A stretch of 64,000 bases of DNA from Blautia faecicola (GCF_004123145.1 NZ_SDKC01000001.1:502001-566000); one strand, 5' to 3'; counted from the stretch's first letter, positions 42,310 to 51,588 are shown. Numbers and translations: made by a program. Notes: a model not told the origin generated them from the sequence alone.

Positions 42310-42593
42310 TAAACAGCAGTTTTCTTCACTGCCTGTTTATAGTTACCGGTAGCATCGTAATCTCCAGAGAGGAGCAGATTCTGGCGAAATTGCTCCAGTT
42401 TGATCTTGAAGCGTTTCCCATCCTCAACAGTCGTAAGCATGGTAAGAGCTTCTAGCATTCCCTGAATATATCCGGTTAGCAGGTAATATCTGCAGGGTTC
42501 TTCCGATGGTGAGATATTGGACAGGGTTTCTTCCAGATGTTCCTGACGTTCCCTGAGCCATGCATCCCAGACATCCAGTTCCAAATCAGTCAT
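42309..42593 (-). CDS. Hypothetical protein, last gene of the ssb-VWA operon
   Basis: 94 residues, helical: LELDVWDAWLRERQEHLEET, YLLTGYIQGMLEALTMLTTV. GGAGGAAC precedes the ATG. No family recognised. It ends the long leftward gene block. Confidence 0.65.
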   Translation of the reverse strand: MTDLELDVWDAWLRERQEHLEETLSNISPSEEPCRYYLLTGYIQGMLEALTMLTTVEDGKRFKIKLEQFRQNLLLSGDYDATGNYKQAVKKTAV

Positions 42594-42648
42594 GGTGTTC
42601 CTCCTTTAAATCTGATGATAATCGTCTTTGGTGTGGAGGGGAGAAGTT

Positions 42649-43257
42649 TCATGCACAAGCATTTTTCTGCTCCAGATCCAAATATGGATTTGTAAATTCA
42701 AAAATAATAAGTTCATCCGCATCGAACATGAGCTCCAACTCTTTTAGTGTAGCTGCTGGATATCCGCAATCTCTGAATCGTTCTAATACGTCTGTTTCCG
42801 TTTCAAATGGTTCACCGTCTTCCAGCTTTTCTCCGATTATTAAGCCACATGGAGTCAATAGGCTTTCTTCATATAAGCGGACACAATATCGGTCAGGGAA
42901 AAATAGGTGTGCTTCATCCGTGTTATAATAAATTCGTTCTCCAGGTTCTATGCTTTGCATCACAAAGGGAACATGATATGCAGCGGCTATCGCCTGATAT
43001 GCTTCATAAAGTGGAGTCCATGCTGTCTCTAAAGAAAGTAGAATATACGTATCATTCCATTCCATGTAGCTGACATTTCCACGAAGAGATATTCCGGTGG
43101 AATCTATTTTCTTGTGGGAAAATAAATTGCCAATCCAGCATAAATCAGGATTCTGGTTCAGAATGATGTAGGTTTCCAGGTCCTCCCACAAGTCATATAG
43201 TCCTTCCGGATTTCCTTCTGTATAAAAGATCACATCATCACAGCAGATATTTGCCAT
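42649..43257 (-). CDS. Hypothetical protein with DUF1281-like N-terminus
   Basis: 202 residues. The start MANICCDDVIFYTEGNPEGL and the segment LCWIGNLF resemble plasmid proteins with a ferredoxin-like DUF1281/YubB fold (MANxxxxxV start, small-protein fold), but I cannot prove it. Its ATG overlaps the upstream gene's TAA (TAATG), so they are co-translated. Confidence 0.6.
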   Translation of the reverse strand: MANICCDDVIFYTEGNPEGLYDLWEDLETYIILNQNPDLCWIGNLFSHKKIDSTGISLRGNVSYMEWNDTYILLSLETAWTPLYEAYQAIAAAYHVPFVMQSIEPGERIYYNTDEAHLFFPDRYCVRLYEESLLTPCGLIIGEKLEDGEPFETETDVLERFRDCGYPAATLKELELMFDADELIIFEFTNPYLDLEQKNACA

Positions 43258-43634
43258 TACACATCCACCTCCGTTCCAAAAGTTTCACCCATATTCTGGT
43301 TGGAAACCGTAAGGTTTACAGGGGATAAGGTGCCAGAGGCAAGCCATTGTTCGATTGCATCAATTACCTGCTCCAGCGTGTCGTTATAAGCCACATTGCA
43401 GTCTTCCAGTCGGAGAAACTGCAGGTATGCTTCATGAAGAAGGCTTGGATCATCACGCAGCGTTTCATATGGAAGGTTGCAGAGTCCGATTCTTTCCTCC
43501 AGACGTTCCATGGAGCGGCGGATGAAGTCGCAGGAAATAAATTGTTCCCGGTAGATGTTATAAGCAGCTTCAAGCTGGTCATAGGTCAAAATAAATGAGA
43601 CTTTCTCGCAAGGATTAGATGGTTGTTCTTTCAT
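43257..43634 (-). CDS. Hypothetical protein
   Basis: About 125 residues, mostly helical: VSFILTYDQLEAAYNIYREQ, FIRRSMERLEERIGL, VIDAIEQWLASG. The start at 43634 follows GGAGGAATT; a start at 43649 lacks a site. It overlaps the end of the upstream gene by 20 bases. No family recognised. Confidence 0.6.
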   Translation of the reverse strand: MKEQPSNPCEKVSFILTYDQLEAAYNIYREQFISCDFIRRSMERLEERIGLCNLPYETLRDDPSLLHEAYLQFLRLEDCNVAYNDTLEQVIDAIEQWLASGTLSPVNLTVSNQNMGETFGTEVDV

Positions 43635-44208
43635 GGTAAATTCCTCCATTCATACTATGATTGGCTGGTGGTACGGATTCTCTTTGTTCGGGAGTAAGAT
43701 GTACCAGTAGTTTCCAGCGCAGGTCGATTTCTCGGTGAATCCAGGTATCATTTTCATAAACTTCATGTGTCAAAAAATTGTAAATTGTCGGTTCTTTTTC
43801 TATATCATCCAGATCTGCGACCAGACAAGTTGCCTGATTCACATAGGGCCAGAGTGCCTGTTCGACCATATGGCGTAGTTCCAGTATCAGAGGATATATC
43901 TGTCCTACATCATAGGTTTTGGACATGCAGGAGCTGATTTTCTTCAGCATCCCGGAAGTTTGTATCATCTGGTTGATGACGGTACATTGTTCCTCCACAT
44001 CTGCATCCGGATTCAGGACCAGCCGGTGGAGCAGCACAGATTTTGCATAGGCAGAAGCGGTCAGGTTGATGTTTCTGACCAGTTCTTCATACGGCTGCTT
44101 ATACTGTGTCTTCAGCACTTCCAGAGGCACATGTTCCCGGTTCTTCTTTAAGGTGGAGAGGAGCCCCGAAAGACAGCTCTCCAGTTCTTCCATTCTTGTC
44201 AAGCACAC
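43615..44208 (-). CDS. Hypothetical helical protein
   Basis: 197 residues, predicted all-helical with leucine-rich helices (ELESCLSGLLSTLKKNREHV, AKSVLLHRLVLNP, ILELRHMVEQALWPYV). The start is probably GTG at 44208, since GGAGG lies four bases before it; an ATG lies at 44193. It overlaps the neighbouring genes at both ends. No family recognised. Confidence 0.6.
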   Translation of the reverse strand: MCLTRMEELESCLSGLLSTLKKNREHVPLEVLKTQYKQPYEELVRNINLTASAYAKSVLLHRLVLNPDADVEEQCTVINQMIQTSGMLKKISSCMSKTYDVGQIYPLILELRHMVEQALWPYVNQATCLVADLDDIEKEPTIYNFLTHEVYENDTWIHREIDLRWKLLVHLTPEQRESVPPANHSMNGGIYHERTTI

Positions 44209-44447
44209 ATCGCCTCCAGCTCCATCGGAACACGGGTGTAGCTGAGACGGTAAATACTGTTGCAGGTCTCAAATACCACACCGTTTTCGGATACTTCCAG
44301 AATACTCTGCACCGGACTGGTAGCAAAGGTCTGGTTATAACTATAGATCCACGCCCGTTCTCCCAGATGGAGGGGCAGGGACAGGATTCCGGTGAGGACA
44401 TATTCTTTCTTTTGGGTGGTGTGTAAGGTTATATTTGTATTCTTCAT
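44199..44447 (-). CDS. Hypothetical small protein
   Basis: 82 residues, beta-rich: TTQKKEYVLTGILSLPLHLG, SILEVSENGVVFETCNSIYR. AAGGAGC lies nine bases before the ATG at 44447. It is situated between the SpoVT-like gene and the helical protein and is probably co-transcribed. No family recognised. Confidence 0.6.
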   Translation of the reverse strand: MKNTNITLHTTQKKEYVLTGILSLPLHLGERAWIYSYNQTFATSPVQSILEVSENGVVFETCNSIYRLSYTRVPMELEAMCA

Positions 44448-44466
44448 TGATTTCACGCTCCTTTCC

Positions 44467-44985
44467 TTACTTAATTTTGTTTGCAATTACGGCAGCGACC
44501 AGTTTAGCGCATCCCAATTCCATCTCGGATAAATGCTGTCCGGTTCTGGAACAGAGAAGAAGTGCCAGCGGCTCTCTGTCTTCCCTTAAAATCGGGAAAA
44601 AAGCACAAACCGGTTGACGGGTGTTGGATACCGGGTAGACAGGGCAGTTCTCAGCAGAGATCAGTTCCTGGCCGTCCGCAACCAATTCGGCGAGTTCTTC
44701 TGTAACGGGAGTGCCTTCCGGAAGATAGATGCCCGCAGATACGAGTATGTGAGCCTCACTGCAAATTGCGATACCACAGTGGATGACACTGTAGAGGACG
44801 GAAAGATAGGAAGCCATTTCCTCTTTTCCGTTTAAGTGGGTAGGGCATTTGCGTAAAAGCAGCTCCATTCCCACATTTTCCAGTTCCAGTGCATCTCCGT
44901 CTGAGAGCTTCATTTGTTTCCGGATTTCTGCAGGGATGACGATACGCCCCTGAGAGTCCATGGTCCGGATGAGTGCAATATTCAT
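44467..44985 (-). CDS. SpoVT/AbrB-type transcription regulator
   Basis: 172 residues. The N-terminal AbrB swapped-hairpin domain reads RTMDSQGRIVIPAEIRKQMK, then DALELENVGMELLL; the C-terminal part (YSVIHCGIAICSEAHILVSA, CPVYPVSNTRQPVCAFFPIL) fits the GAF-like domain of SpoVT. These proteins control sporulation or transition genes in Clostridia and Bacilli; here it probably regulates the element operon. Confidence 0.88.
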   Translation of the reverse strand: MNIALIRTMDSQGRIVIPAEIRKQMKLSDGDALELENVGMELLLRKCPTHLNGKEEMASYLSVLYSVIHCGIAICSEAHILVSAGIYLPEGTPVTEELAELVADGQELISAENCPVYPVSNTRQPVCAFFPILREDREPLALLLCSRTGQHLSEMELGCAKLVAAVIANKIK

Positions 44986-45047
44986 AACTAAAGTCTCCTT
45001 TCTTAAAAAGAGGAGAAGCAGTAAAGTACCGCTTCTCTTCTGAAAAT

Positions 45048-45734
45048 TTAGGCAGCGTAAGGCGGAGCCTGTGCTGTCTGTTGCATTTGACTGTTCTGCT
45101 GGTCTGCCAGCATCCGTTTTCCGTTATTGATCAGTGATGCAGCAATCACCGTTTCCCAGTTGGAAATATAGGAATCCGTCCGCTTCAGAAGCGTGAACAG
45201 ATCCATGTCGGTAAGCTGGATGGCTGTCGTCTTTTCGGACTGGAAGCTGCGTGGCTGCATGTAGGAACCACCGTTCTTATTCTGTGCTTTGATGCCTTTC
45301 CCATTTACAATCTGGATTTTCCATGGGCTTTTCATAGGCTGCCCTTTGGAATCATAGGGATGTCTGGAGATATAAAACATCTGGGCTGTGGAATAACCGT
45401 TCTGATCGGGATTGCCGTAGATCTTGCTCTGGCTCCATTCAAATTCCTGAAAACCGGAAGTGATCCGGGTTAAGAGGAACTGGATCTGTTCCGGTGCCAG
45501 GTTGAAACGGGTGATGATATTCCGGTCTCCGGTACCGTTGGAATAATCCTGAATGGTGATGCAGATTAAAGAATGTACTTTATGCCCGTTTTCCTGATAT
45601 TCCCCTTTGGCATGTAGCTGTGCATAGTTGCCGAGTGGTGCGTAGCGGAGCCGGTCATAAAAGGCAATGAGTGCCCGGTCATTCTGGATCTTGCAGATCT
45701 GGTCGGTAATCCGGTTTTGATAAGTTTCATTCAT
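45048..45734 (-). CDS. Hypothetical protein next to the VWA gene
   Basis: 228 residues. Contains SLICITIQDYSNGTGDRNI and EFEWSQSKIYGNPDQNGYST, and ends in a Q/A-rich tail (QMQQTAQAPPYAA) like those of single-strand DNA binding proteins of this element. No family recognised. It begins 17 bases after the VWA gene, so the two are in one operon and may work together. Confidence 0.65.
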   Translation of the reverse strand: MNETYQNRITDQICKIQNDRALIAFYDRLRYAPLGNYAQLHAKGEYQENGHKVHSLICITIQDYSNGTGDRNIITRFNLAPEQIQFLLTRITSGFQEFEWSQSKIYGNPDQNGYSTAQMFYISRHPYDSKGQPMKSPWKIQIVNGKGIKAQNKNGGSYMQPRSFQSEKTTAIQLTDMDLFTLLKRTDSYISNWETVIAASLINNGKRMLADQQNSQMQQTAQAPPYAA

Positions 45735-45750
45735 GAGTATTCACCTTCCT

Positions 45751-47868
45751 TTATTTGAGATGCTGTTTGACAAGCTGTGCCATATTCTTTGGAAGCTCTT
45801 CCAGTTTCGTGATATCCAGGAATCCGTCCTTGTAAATCCTGCGGATATTTTCCTTATCGTCACCAATGGCAGCCGCAAACAGGATGACATCCCGTTTTTC
45901 GTATTCTTTCTTGATGCCCCGCAGATCTGCCTCTGCTTCCGTTCCGCTGTAGCCGTAATCGGCTGGCTGACCGTCAGAAATCAGGATCAGCAGCTTCTGA
46001 AGCTCCGGGCGTGTGCACAAATGCTCTGCTACGAAGCGGAGAGCTGCGCCGTCCCGGTTCCCGTTGCGGTCGCACATATCCATCAGCCGGTAACAGTCCT
46101 CATTGTCCACAGAATCAAATTCTGCATAGGAGTAAAGAGCAACGCCGCCTGCATCCGTGGAATGCCCGTAAATGGTGATAGGGATACCGAGGCTTTTACA
46201 GAAATCATAAAGGACAATGGCAGTCTTTCTTGCATGTGTCATCCGGTCGCCCCAACCCATCGAACCACTCTCGTCAATCAGGAGGGCAACAGCCAGACGT
46301 TTTTCCTCTCCTGGAAGTCTGGTTCTGGTAAAGATGGTTCCGTCTGTCTTATAGAGAGCATGGGAGTCCAGACGTTTTCCAAACAGGAGATTCTTCTGCT
46401 TTCCGCCTTGCTGTTCTTCTTTCAAAAGCGGCAGGATGGTGCTTTGCAGCTTTTTGGAAGCCCGCAGGAGCGGGGGAGCAACTGTCTGGTATTCATTCTT
46501 CAGGTAATCGGAAACACTGGTCAGGCGATGGATGGTAACATGGATGCCTGCATGGGCATTGCCGTAATGAATATCATTGGCTGTTTTCTGCAGTTCCTCG
46601 GTCAGTTCCGTCTGACAGTCTTCCTGCACCTTTTCTGCAGCCACATCGTTCAAGATCCGGAACAGATCCTCTGCAGCATGCTCATAGCCGCTGCCCTGAT
46701 ACTGACTGACATAAGTGACGCCGGGGTTGTTTTCATCCAGAATGGTATTGGTCTTTGTAAGAGCGATGCGCCCGCCTTCTTCCGAAAGCACCTGTTTGGC
46801 TTCCTCTATAGCATCCTCTTTGGTACGTGGACCGGAAGGAGCATTGCCCTCATCATTCCCGCTTCCTTTTGGGGAAGCTGGTTTGATATTCTTTGGAATG
46901 GCACCGCTTTTTCCGGTCGGAAGAGGAGCGCCGCTGCTGACTTCATCCCCTAGAAGATCTTCCAGAGCATCGGCAGCGGAATCCTCGCCATGCATTTCCA
47001 ATTCCTCCCGTGTTTTTTCGATGAGCGGCTGGATATAGTTCCAGGTCAGGGCTAAGAGCGCATTGGAAACCAGCATCCGGTCAGTGCCTTTTTCCGATTC
47101 CATTGCCGTATCCAGAAGATCGGTACAATCGGAAATGGTATCCAGATAATCCCCCTGATAGCCGGTGGGATTGTTGATGTTTCCGGTCCGGCAATAGGAA
47201 AGGATCAGGTTGGCAATGATGGAAAATGGCTGGTATTCTTTGTCAATTTGTTCCTGTATGGAAGGAATCTGTTCGGACATACGCAGGTTATTGAGTTCAA
47301 TCCCCTGTCGGAAGGTGCCGTGGAATTCCTCACACATACGGTCTTCAATATGGATGTCTTCCAGAATGTTTTGAAAAGTTGCGGCGCATCGTGCCAGTGT
47401 CAGGCATCCGGCTTTGTCCTTTCCTTCTAACACTTCTTTGATCTCCTCCAGTGCTGTCTGATAAGCTGGAAGGGATAGCTCCGGCTCCTTCGGATAGAAG
47501 GAACCGTTTTCCAGACTCCTCAGATGAACAGCGTGGGCTGTGAAATCAGAATAGAGTAAGTGCCCCACTTCATGCCCGGTGAGCCCTGTCAGGCTCTGGG
47601 AACGTAAGAAACGGGTGGGGAAAGACTGGGTGATCGGGTTCGCTGCGTTGAGATGTACCTTATAATTGTCGGTATATGCAACGCCTGCCTGTTCGGAAAT
47701 GTCCCAGTCCAGCAGTACCTGCAGTCCATACCGGTAACGTCCGGTAACGGCTCTGGCAAGGGAGGTCTGGTACTTCTGATAGGCAGCGGAGAGGAATAAC
47801 TCCTCATCCGCAATGGAATCCTCTTTTGCCCGGATTAGTTTCTTTAAATTTCTTTGGCTGTGATTCAC
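45751..47868 (-). CDS. VWA-domain protein with HExxH metallopeptidase-like motif
   Basis: 705 residues. An N-terminal part has LTGHEVGHLLYSDFTAH with the zinc-binding HEVGH at 99-103, as in the putative metallopeptidase (DUF2201-like) proteins. An acidic, low-complexity middle (about 330-360) leads to a C-terminal von Willebrand A domain with the MIDAS motif DESGS near residue 531 and later LLILISDGQPADYGYSG. Such proteins pair with MoxR/CobT-type AAA ATPases in metal insertion, assembly or unfolding. The ATPase gene lies just upstream. The start overlaps the small HTH gene by four bases. Confidence 0.88.
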   Translation of the reverse strand: MNHSQRNLKKLIRAKEDSIADEELFLSAAYQKYQTSLARAVTGRYRYGLQVLLDWDISEQAGVAYTDNYKVHLNAANPITQSFPTRFLRSQSLTGLTGHEVGHLLYSDFTAHAVHLRSLENGSFYPKEPELSLPAYQTALEEIKEVLEGKDKAGCLTLARCAATFQNILEDIHIEDRMCEEFHGTFRQGIELNNLRMSEQIPSIQEQIDKEYQPFSIIANLILSYCRTGNINNPTGYQGDYLDTISDCTDLLDTAMESEKGTDRMLVSNALLALTWNYIQPLIEKTREELEMHGEDSAADALEDLLGDEVSSGAPLPTGKSGAIPKNIKPASPKGSGNDEGNAPSGPRTKEDAIEEAKQVLSEEGGRIALTKTNTILDENNPGVTYVSQYQGSGYEHAAEDLFRILNDVAAEKVQEDCQTELTEELQKTANDIHYGNAHAGIHVTIHRLTSVSDYLKNEYQTVAPPLLRASKKLQSTILPLLKEEQQGGKQKNLLFGKRLDSHALYKTDGTIFTRTRLPGEEKRLAVALLIDESGSMGWGDRMTHARKTAIVLYDFCKSLGIPITIYGHSTDAGGVALYSYAEFDSVDNEDCYRLMDMCDRNGNRDGAALRFVAEHLCTRPELQKLLILISDGQPADYGYSGTEAEADLRGIKKEYEKRDVILFAAAIGDDKENIRRIYKDGFLDITKLEELPKNMAQLVKQHLK

Positions 47869-48131
47869 GTGATATTCTTCCTTTCTTTTCTTAGATTTTT
47901 TGTCAGCAGTTCCTCCATCGTGCAGCCGTAATACACAGCAAGGCGAAGGACGGCATAAGCCATCGGGGAGGAGTTTGCATTTTCATAATTCATAATGGTT
48001 TTCGGGGGAAGATTTAAGATTCTGGCAACTGCCTTTTGTGATAACTTCGGTGTTTTGGCTTGCCGGAGATAAGACAGATTATCTGCCAGATGCTTTCGGA
48101 TCTGGGCTTCTGTGAGTGCTGCTTTTCTCAT
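47865..48131 (-). CDS. Small XRE-type HTH protein within the MoxR-VWA operon
   Basis: 88 residues: AQIRKHLADNLSYLRQAKTP, then LSQKAVARILNLPPKTIMNY and VYYGCTMEELL. It is a single helix-turn-helix. Its gene is squeezed between the ATPase (nine-base gap) and the VWA gene (four-base overlap), so it must be made together with them; it could regulate the operon or bind DNA for the complex. Confidence 0.85.
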   Translation of the reverse strand: MRKAALTEAQIRKHLADNLSYLRQAKTPKLSQKAVARILNLPPKTIMNYENANSSPMAYAVLRLAVYYGCTMEELLTKNLRKERKNIT

Positions 48132-48140
48132 AGGCGTGTC

Positions 48141-49952
48141 CTACGCAGCAAGCACAGTATCCAGACAGCTTTCTTCCACTTCCGTACGGTTCTCAGCATC
48201 GGCAGAGGCAGAGGCAAGCACCGTGTAACGGGCCGCTTCCCGGATATCCCCGCAGACCATGTAGGACTGCACCCAGGAAATCAGCTCCCTCATGCCACAG
48301 CAGCCATCTGTAATGAGATTTTCCCGGCAGTAGACAGCCATGGATTTGACAATGCGTGTCATCAGACGTACCGTTTTTGCATCCTTGCATCCGGTAACAG
48401 CCATGGCACGTTCTACCTGTGTATCCTCATCCGGTTCATCCAGATCAATCACAAGGTTCATTCGGGAAATGACAGACTGGTTCATCTGTTTACAGCCTGC
48501 ATAGTCATTGTTTGTGGTGATTACGATGGTCGTATCCGGATGACGGTGGATGGTTTCTCCGTTTGGAAGATATACGCTGTTACAGCGGTCTAAAAGGGAG
48601 TTAAGTCCAACCAGTACACCGGGATTAGCAATGACCGTAGGCTCCTGTATCTCAAGAATATACCCATAGCGGATGGCTTCGACTAGAGGCGTATCCACAT
48701 ACTGGAAGTTCTGTCCGGAGGTGTGTTCCTTATAATAGCTGTGCATTTCATCAAAAATCGTATCGATCAGCTTCTGGTAGGTGTCCTCGGCAGAAATTTC
48801 TTCATCATAGTTTCCGGTCAGCTTCTGATAGGCACCGGAGGGATCTAACTGGATTTCCTGAAAAGACGGGTACTGCCGCTGAAGCCGGGTGCGTTTTCCG
48901 TCCACATCAGGAAGAATCTGACCTAAAAGGTCGAATACCTCTGTATTTGCGGAACAGGTAATGCAGCGGTAAGGAAGGTGAAGTGCGGAAGCAATGGCTT
49001 TGGCTCCTTCGGTCTTTCCGGTACCTGCCGGTCCCCGTAAAAGAAAATTCCGCATCGGCTGTGTGGTATCCGTTGTCAGTTTTGCGTGTTCGCAGATCCG
49101 TTTGATTTCCGGAGGGATGATGTACCACTCTGCCAATGTCGGAACAGATACCTCCTCTTCCGGAGACAGCCTTCGGGATGCGGTCAGGATAAATTTCCCA
49201 ACAAAATCATCTCTGGAAATGGCTGCCTGTGCTTTCTTAAATCCACTTCCTGGACGTAACACCTGAAAGTCTCCATGGAGCACTTCGGTTGGTGCATAGA
49301 CCCCCTTCTGGATATTTAACGGTTTGATCAGCGACAATACGCCGTTTGCCGGAAGGTCAATCTTAACACCACCGGTCGGGAGACCTGATGCATAGCGGGT
49401 TCTCCGGTAAATGTTGTCGCAGAGAACGGCTGCTGTTTCCGCAGCGGCGTCCAGATCGGGATAACCGTTGTCCCGGTGCGCTTTTAATTCCTGATACTTT
49501 TCATTACACTCTTCATCTGCCAGAAAAACCGGCATCAGTGCGAACAGCAGAGCCGCACCGGACTGTTTGGAGTCTTTAAATTCGTATTTTTCCGGTGTGC
49601 TTTCCACATCCGGCGGAGGAGTATAGCAGCCTCCGTAAAACTTTCCGTTTAGCTGGTTGTAGACAACCACCTGAAGATCACCGGTTTTGCTCGGATATTC
49701 CGCCACAACAAAATTGTTGGATTGGGTACCGACCGCCCCAAGCTTTTCCGGCGGGGTACTGCCAACCGGGTTTTCCAGCTCCAGATAAGCAAGGACTGCC
49801 CGCAGGGTAGCTGCATGAAGCGTGGATTTTTTCCGTGGCTGAGTACAGTATTTGGATGCAATGTCATCAAAGATTGCATGGTCCGTATAATCCTCAAATG
49901 GTTCCGGGAGTTTGCGTTTGAACCCCCAGGTTGCTACGATGTTATTTGCCAT
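48141..49952 (-). CDS. MoxR-type AAA+ ATPase
   Basis: 603 residues. An N-terminal 280-residue region of unknown fold (FVVAEYPSKTGDLQVVVYNQ) precedes the AAA+ core: Walker A LLRGPAGTGKTEGAKAIASA (GPAGTGKT at 307-314), a Walker B-like area, and the sensor/arginine region VITTNNDYAGCKQMNQSVIS followed by RMNLVIDLDEPDEDT, as in MoxR/CbbQ-like ATPases. It probably acts on or with the VWA protein encoded downstream. GGAGG precedes the ATG. Confidence 0.9.
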   Translation of the reverse strand: MANNIVATWGFKRKLPEPFEDYTDHAIFDDIASKYCTQPRKKSTLHAATLRAVLAYLELENPVGSTPPEKLGAVGTQSNNFVVAEYPSKTGDLQVVVYNQLNGKFYGGCYTPPPDVESTPEKYEFKDSKQSGAALLFALMPVFLADEECNEKYQELKAHRDNGYPDLDAAAETAAVLCDNIYRRTRYASGLPTGGVKIDLPANGVLSLIKPLNIQKGVYAPTEVLHGDFQVLRPGSGFKKAQAAISRDDFVGKFILTASRRLSPEEEVSVPTLAEWYIIPPEIKRICEHAKLTTDTTQPMRNFLLRGPAGTGKTEGAKAIASALHLPYRCITCSANTEVFDLLGQILPDVDGKRTRLQRQYPSFQEIQLDPSGAYQKLTGNYDEEISAEDTYQKLIDTIFDEMHSYYKEHTSGQNFQYVDTPLVEAIRYGYILEIQEPTVIANPGVLVGLNSLLDRCNSVYLPNGETIHRHPDTTIVITTNNDYAGCKQMNQSVISRMNLVIDLDEPDEDTQVERAMAVTGCKDAKTVRLMTRIVKSMAVYCRENLITDGCCGMRELISWVQSYMVCGDIREAARYTVLASASADAENRTEVEESCLDTVLAA

Positions 49953-49968
49953 GATTCGTTCCTCCTTC

Positions 49969-50745
49969 TTATGAGATCCAGGACAGTTCCAGTGCCTGCT
50001 CGGTCTCTTCTGTGGTCAATTCATCTTCAGTAAAAATCTCCGTCAATTCGCCCCAGTAATCTTTGGGCGGGAAATGTTCCAGCTTTCCCCGGACTTCCGG
50101 TTCAGTGCCGTTCAGAATATAGACATCTCCCTGCTCGTTGATAAACAGCTTTTCATAGCCCCTTGCCTGTAAGTCACCGACCAATTCCATCAGTAGCGGT
50201 TTCCCAATCAGGGAATACCATGATTTGGGATTAACGGCTGGTCTGGAATCCGGATTTCCTTCTGACGGTTCCTTTTTATGTAAGGATTCAATGGTCATCA
50301 TCTGAAGCGTCAGACTGCCACGGGCATCCATGAGAATTTCCGCAAAATTATAACTTCCGGTATTCCGTGTGCGAATCCGTAATGGTTCCCCATCCAGTAT
50401 CTGGGAGAGCGGTGGTTCTTTCACAAAATCCCATGTGGCATCCGGGAAGGCTTCCTTGAGCTTTCCGGTAATCTGGAATTTGATCTGTCTCCAGAGAATG
50501 GTTTCCAGATCAGGTGTTCCTTCCAGATGACGAGTTCTTTCTGGGCGTTTTCGTAGCTTATGCTCCCTGTTTTTCAGGCGTTCCGTGAAAAGCGGGAGAA
50601 GATAACTGAACAGCGTGACTCCGATACCGATCAGGGCAATGCCTGCAATCAGAAGCCGGTTGGCATCCTGTGGTACGAAAAGTGCTGCAAGAAACAGTAC
50701 AAGCACGACAAACTGTAAGAATTTTTTTCGATTTGATTTTTTCAT
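49969..50745 (-). CDS. Membrane protein of the ssb-MoxR operon
   Basis: About 258 residues. Two N-terminal membrane segments (FLQFVVLVLFLAALFVP, LLIAGIALIGIGVTLFSYLL) are followed by a cytoplasmic domain (LETILWRQIKFQITGKLKEA, YEKLFINEQGDVYILNG). The start at 50745 (MKKSNRKK) follows AAAGGAATC; a longer frame to 50871 would be partly in the ssb terminator. No family recognised. It lies 16 bases before the ATPase gene and could anchor the complex to the membrane. Confidence 0.65.
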   Translation of the reverse strand: MKKSNRKKFLQFVVLVLFLAALFVPQDANRLLIAGIALIGIGVTLFSYLLPLFTERLKNREHKLRKRPERTRHLEGTPDLETILWRQIKFQITGKLKEAFPDATWDFVKEPPLSQILDGEPLRIRTRNTGSYNFAEILMDARGSLTLQMMTIESLHKKEPSEGNPDSRPAVNPKSWYSLIGKPLLMELVGDLQARGYEKLFINEQGDVYILNGTEPEVRGKLEHFPPKDYWGELTEIFTEDELTTEETEQALELSWIS

Positions 50746-50825
50746 GAGCTGATTCCTTTCTGATTCATGATTCTTAGACAAGCCCGGAAGCTGGATGGGA
50801 AATCGCCGCTTCCGGACATGAAAAA

Positions 50826-50868
50826 GAGGAACTGCATCATCACAAAGATGATAAATGCAATTCCTCAA
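50826..50868 (-). terminator. Terminator after ssb
   Basis: On the minus strand AGGAATTGCAT...ATCATC pairs with GATGATGCAGTTCCT, then TTTTTC. It lies 19 bases after the ssb stop and could give partial termination before the downstream operon. Confidence 0.7.
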
Positions 50869-50886
50869 CATAGGGTTCCTTGAGAG

Positions 50887-51588
50887 TTAATAGGGCAACT
50901 GGGATGCCATCTGTTCCGGCACATTTTGAAAGCCGTCAGTTGGCTGACTGCCCGGCATACCTCCGTAATTTGGCATTCCGGTATAACTGCCCTGCGGCGG
51001 GTAGCTGCTCTGTGGCTGACCGGTTCCGTTTGGCGGAGCCTGATACTGTCCGCCATTTGCAGGAGGCGTGTAGGCACCGTTAGCAGGAGCCATTCCCTGC
51101 TGTGGATAGCCGCCAGGCATTGCCTGATTCTGGTAGCTGCCATTGGGATTTCCCTGCATTGGGTAGCTGCCATTGCCGGCTGCACCGGGCGTTGCCGCAC
51201 CACCATTCGGCTGGCTGTTCTGGTTTGCACCCGGATGTCCGGTATTGCTGTCAGAACGGTTGGATGGTACAAAGTGCCAGTCCTTGACATTGATCCTCGG
51301 ACCGGCATTTGCCTGCCCCGCATTCTTTCCTTTCTGATAAATGAACGGATGAAGCTCCAGATCACCATAGATCATCAGCCCGGTTCCTTTCTTTACGCCT
51401 GCTTTTGCTAAGCGTTCTGCAAGGAACTTGTTAAAATAGCACTGATAGTAAATGGTTTCTTCCTTTCCATCCTGGCCTCGCTGTGAAACTGCAATGTCCA
51501 GAGAAACATATTCCGTACCGGAATTTTTTCCTTGCTGCATCTCAGGATCTCTTGTGGCCCTCCCTAAAATTGTTAAAATTGCTGACAT
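50887..51588 (-). CDS. ssb: Single-stranded DNA-binding protein, long Gly/Pro/Gln-rich tail
   Basis: 233 residues. The OB-fold (1-110) reads LTILGRATRDPEMQQGKNSG, YVSLDIAVSQRG, YQCYFNKFLAERLAKAGVKK and GLMIYGDLELHPF. The tail (about 115-225) is low complexity with repeats such as NGSYPMQGNPNGSYQNQ. The C-terminus is QMASQLPY, lacking the acidic DDDIPF-like tip of bacterial SSBs. It is the first gene of the leftward block and probably coats element DNA during replication or transfer. Confidence 0.9.
   Translation of the reverse strand: MSAILTILGRATRDPEMQQGKNSGTEYVSLDIAVSQRGQDGKEETIYYQCYFNKFLAERLAKAGVKKGTGLMIYGDLELHPFIYQKGKNAGQANAGPRINVKDWHFVPSNRSDSNTGHPGANQNSQPNGGAATPGAAGNGSYPMQGNPNGSYQNQAMPGGYPQQGMAPANGAYTPPANGGQYQAPPNGTGQPQSSYPPQGSYTGMPNYGGMPGSQPTDGFQNVPEQMASQLPY

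Noticed and set aside
45733..46953. A 406-codon open frame on the plus strand opposite the VWA gene
   Set aside because: It is an antisense shadow of a strongly supported gene, with unusual Cys/Phe/Leu-rich composition and no ribosome binding site.
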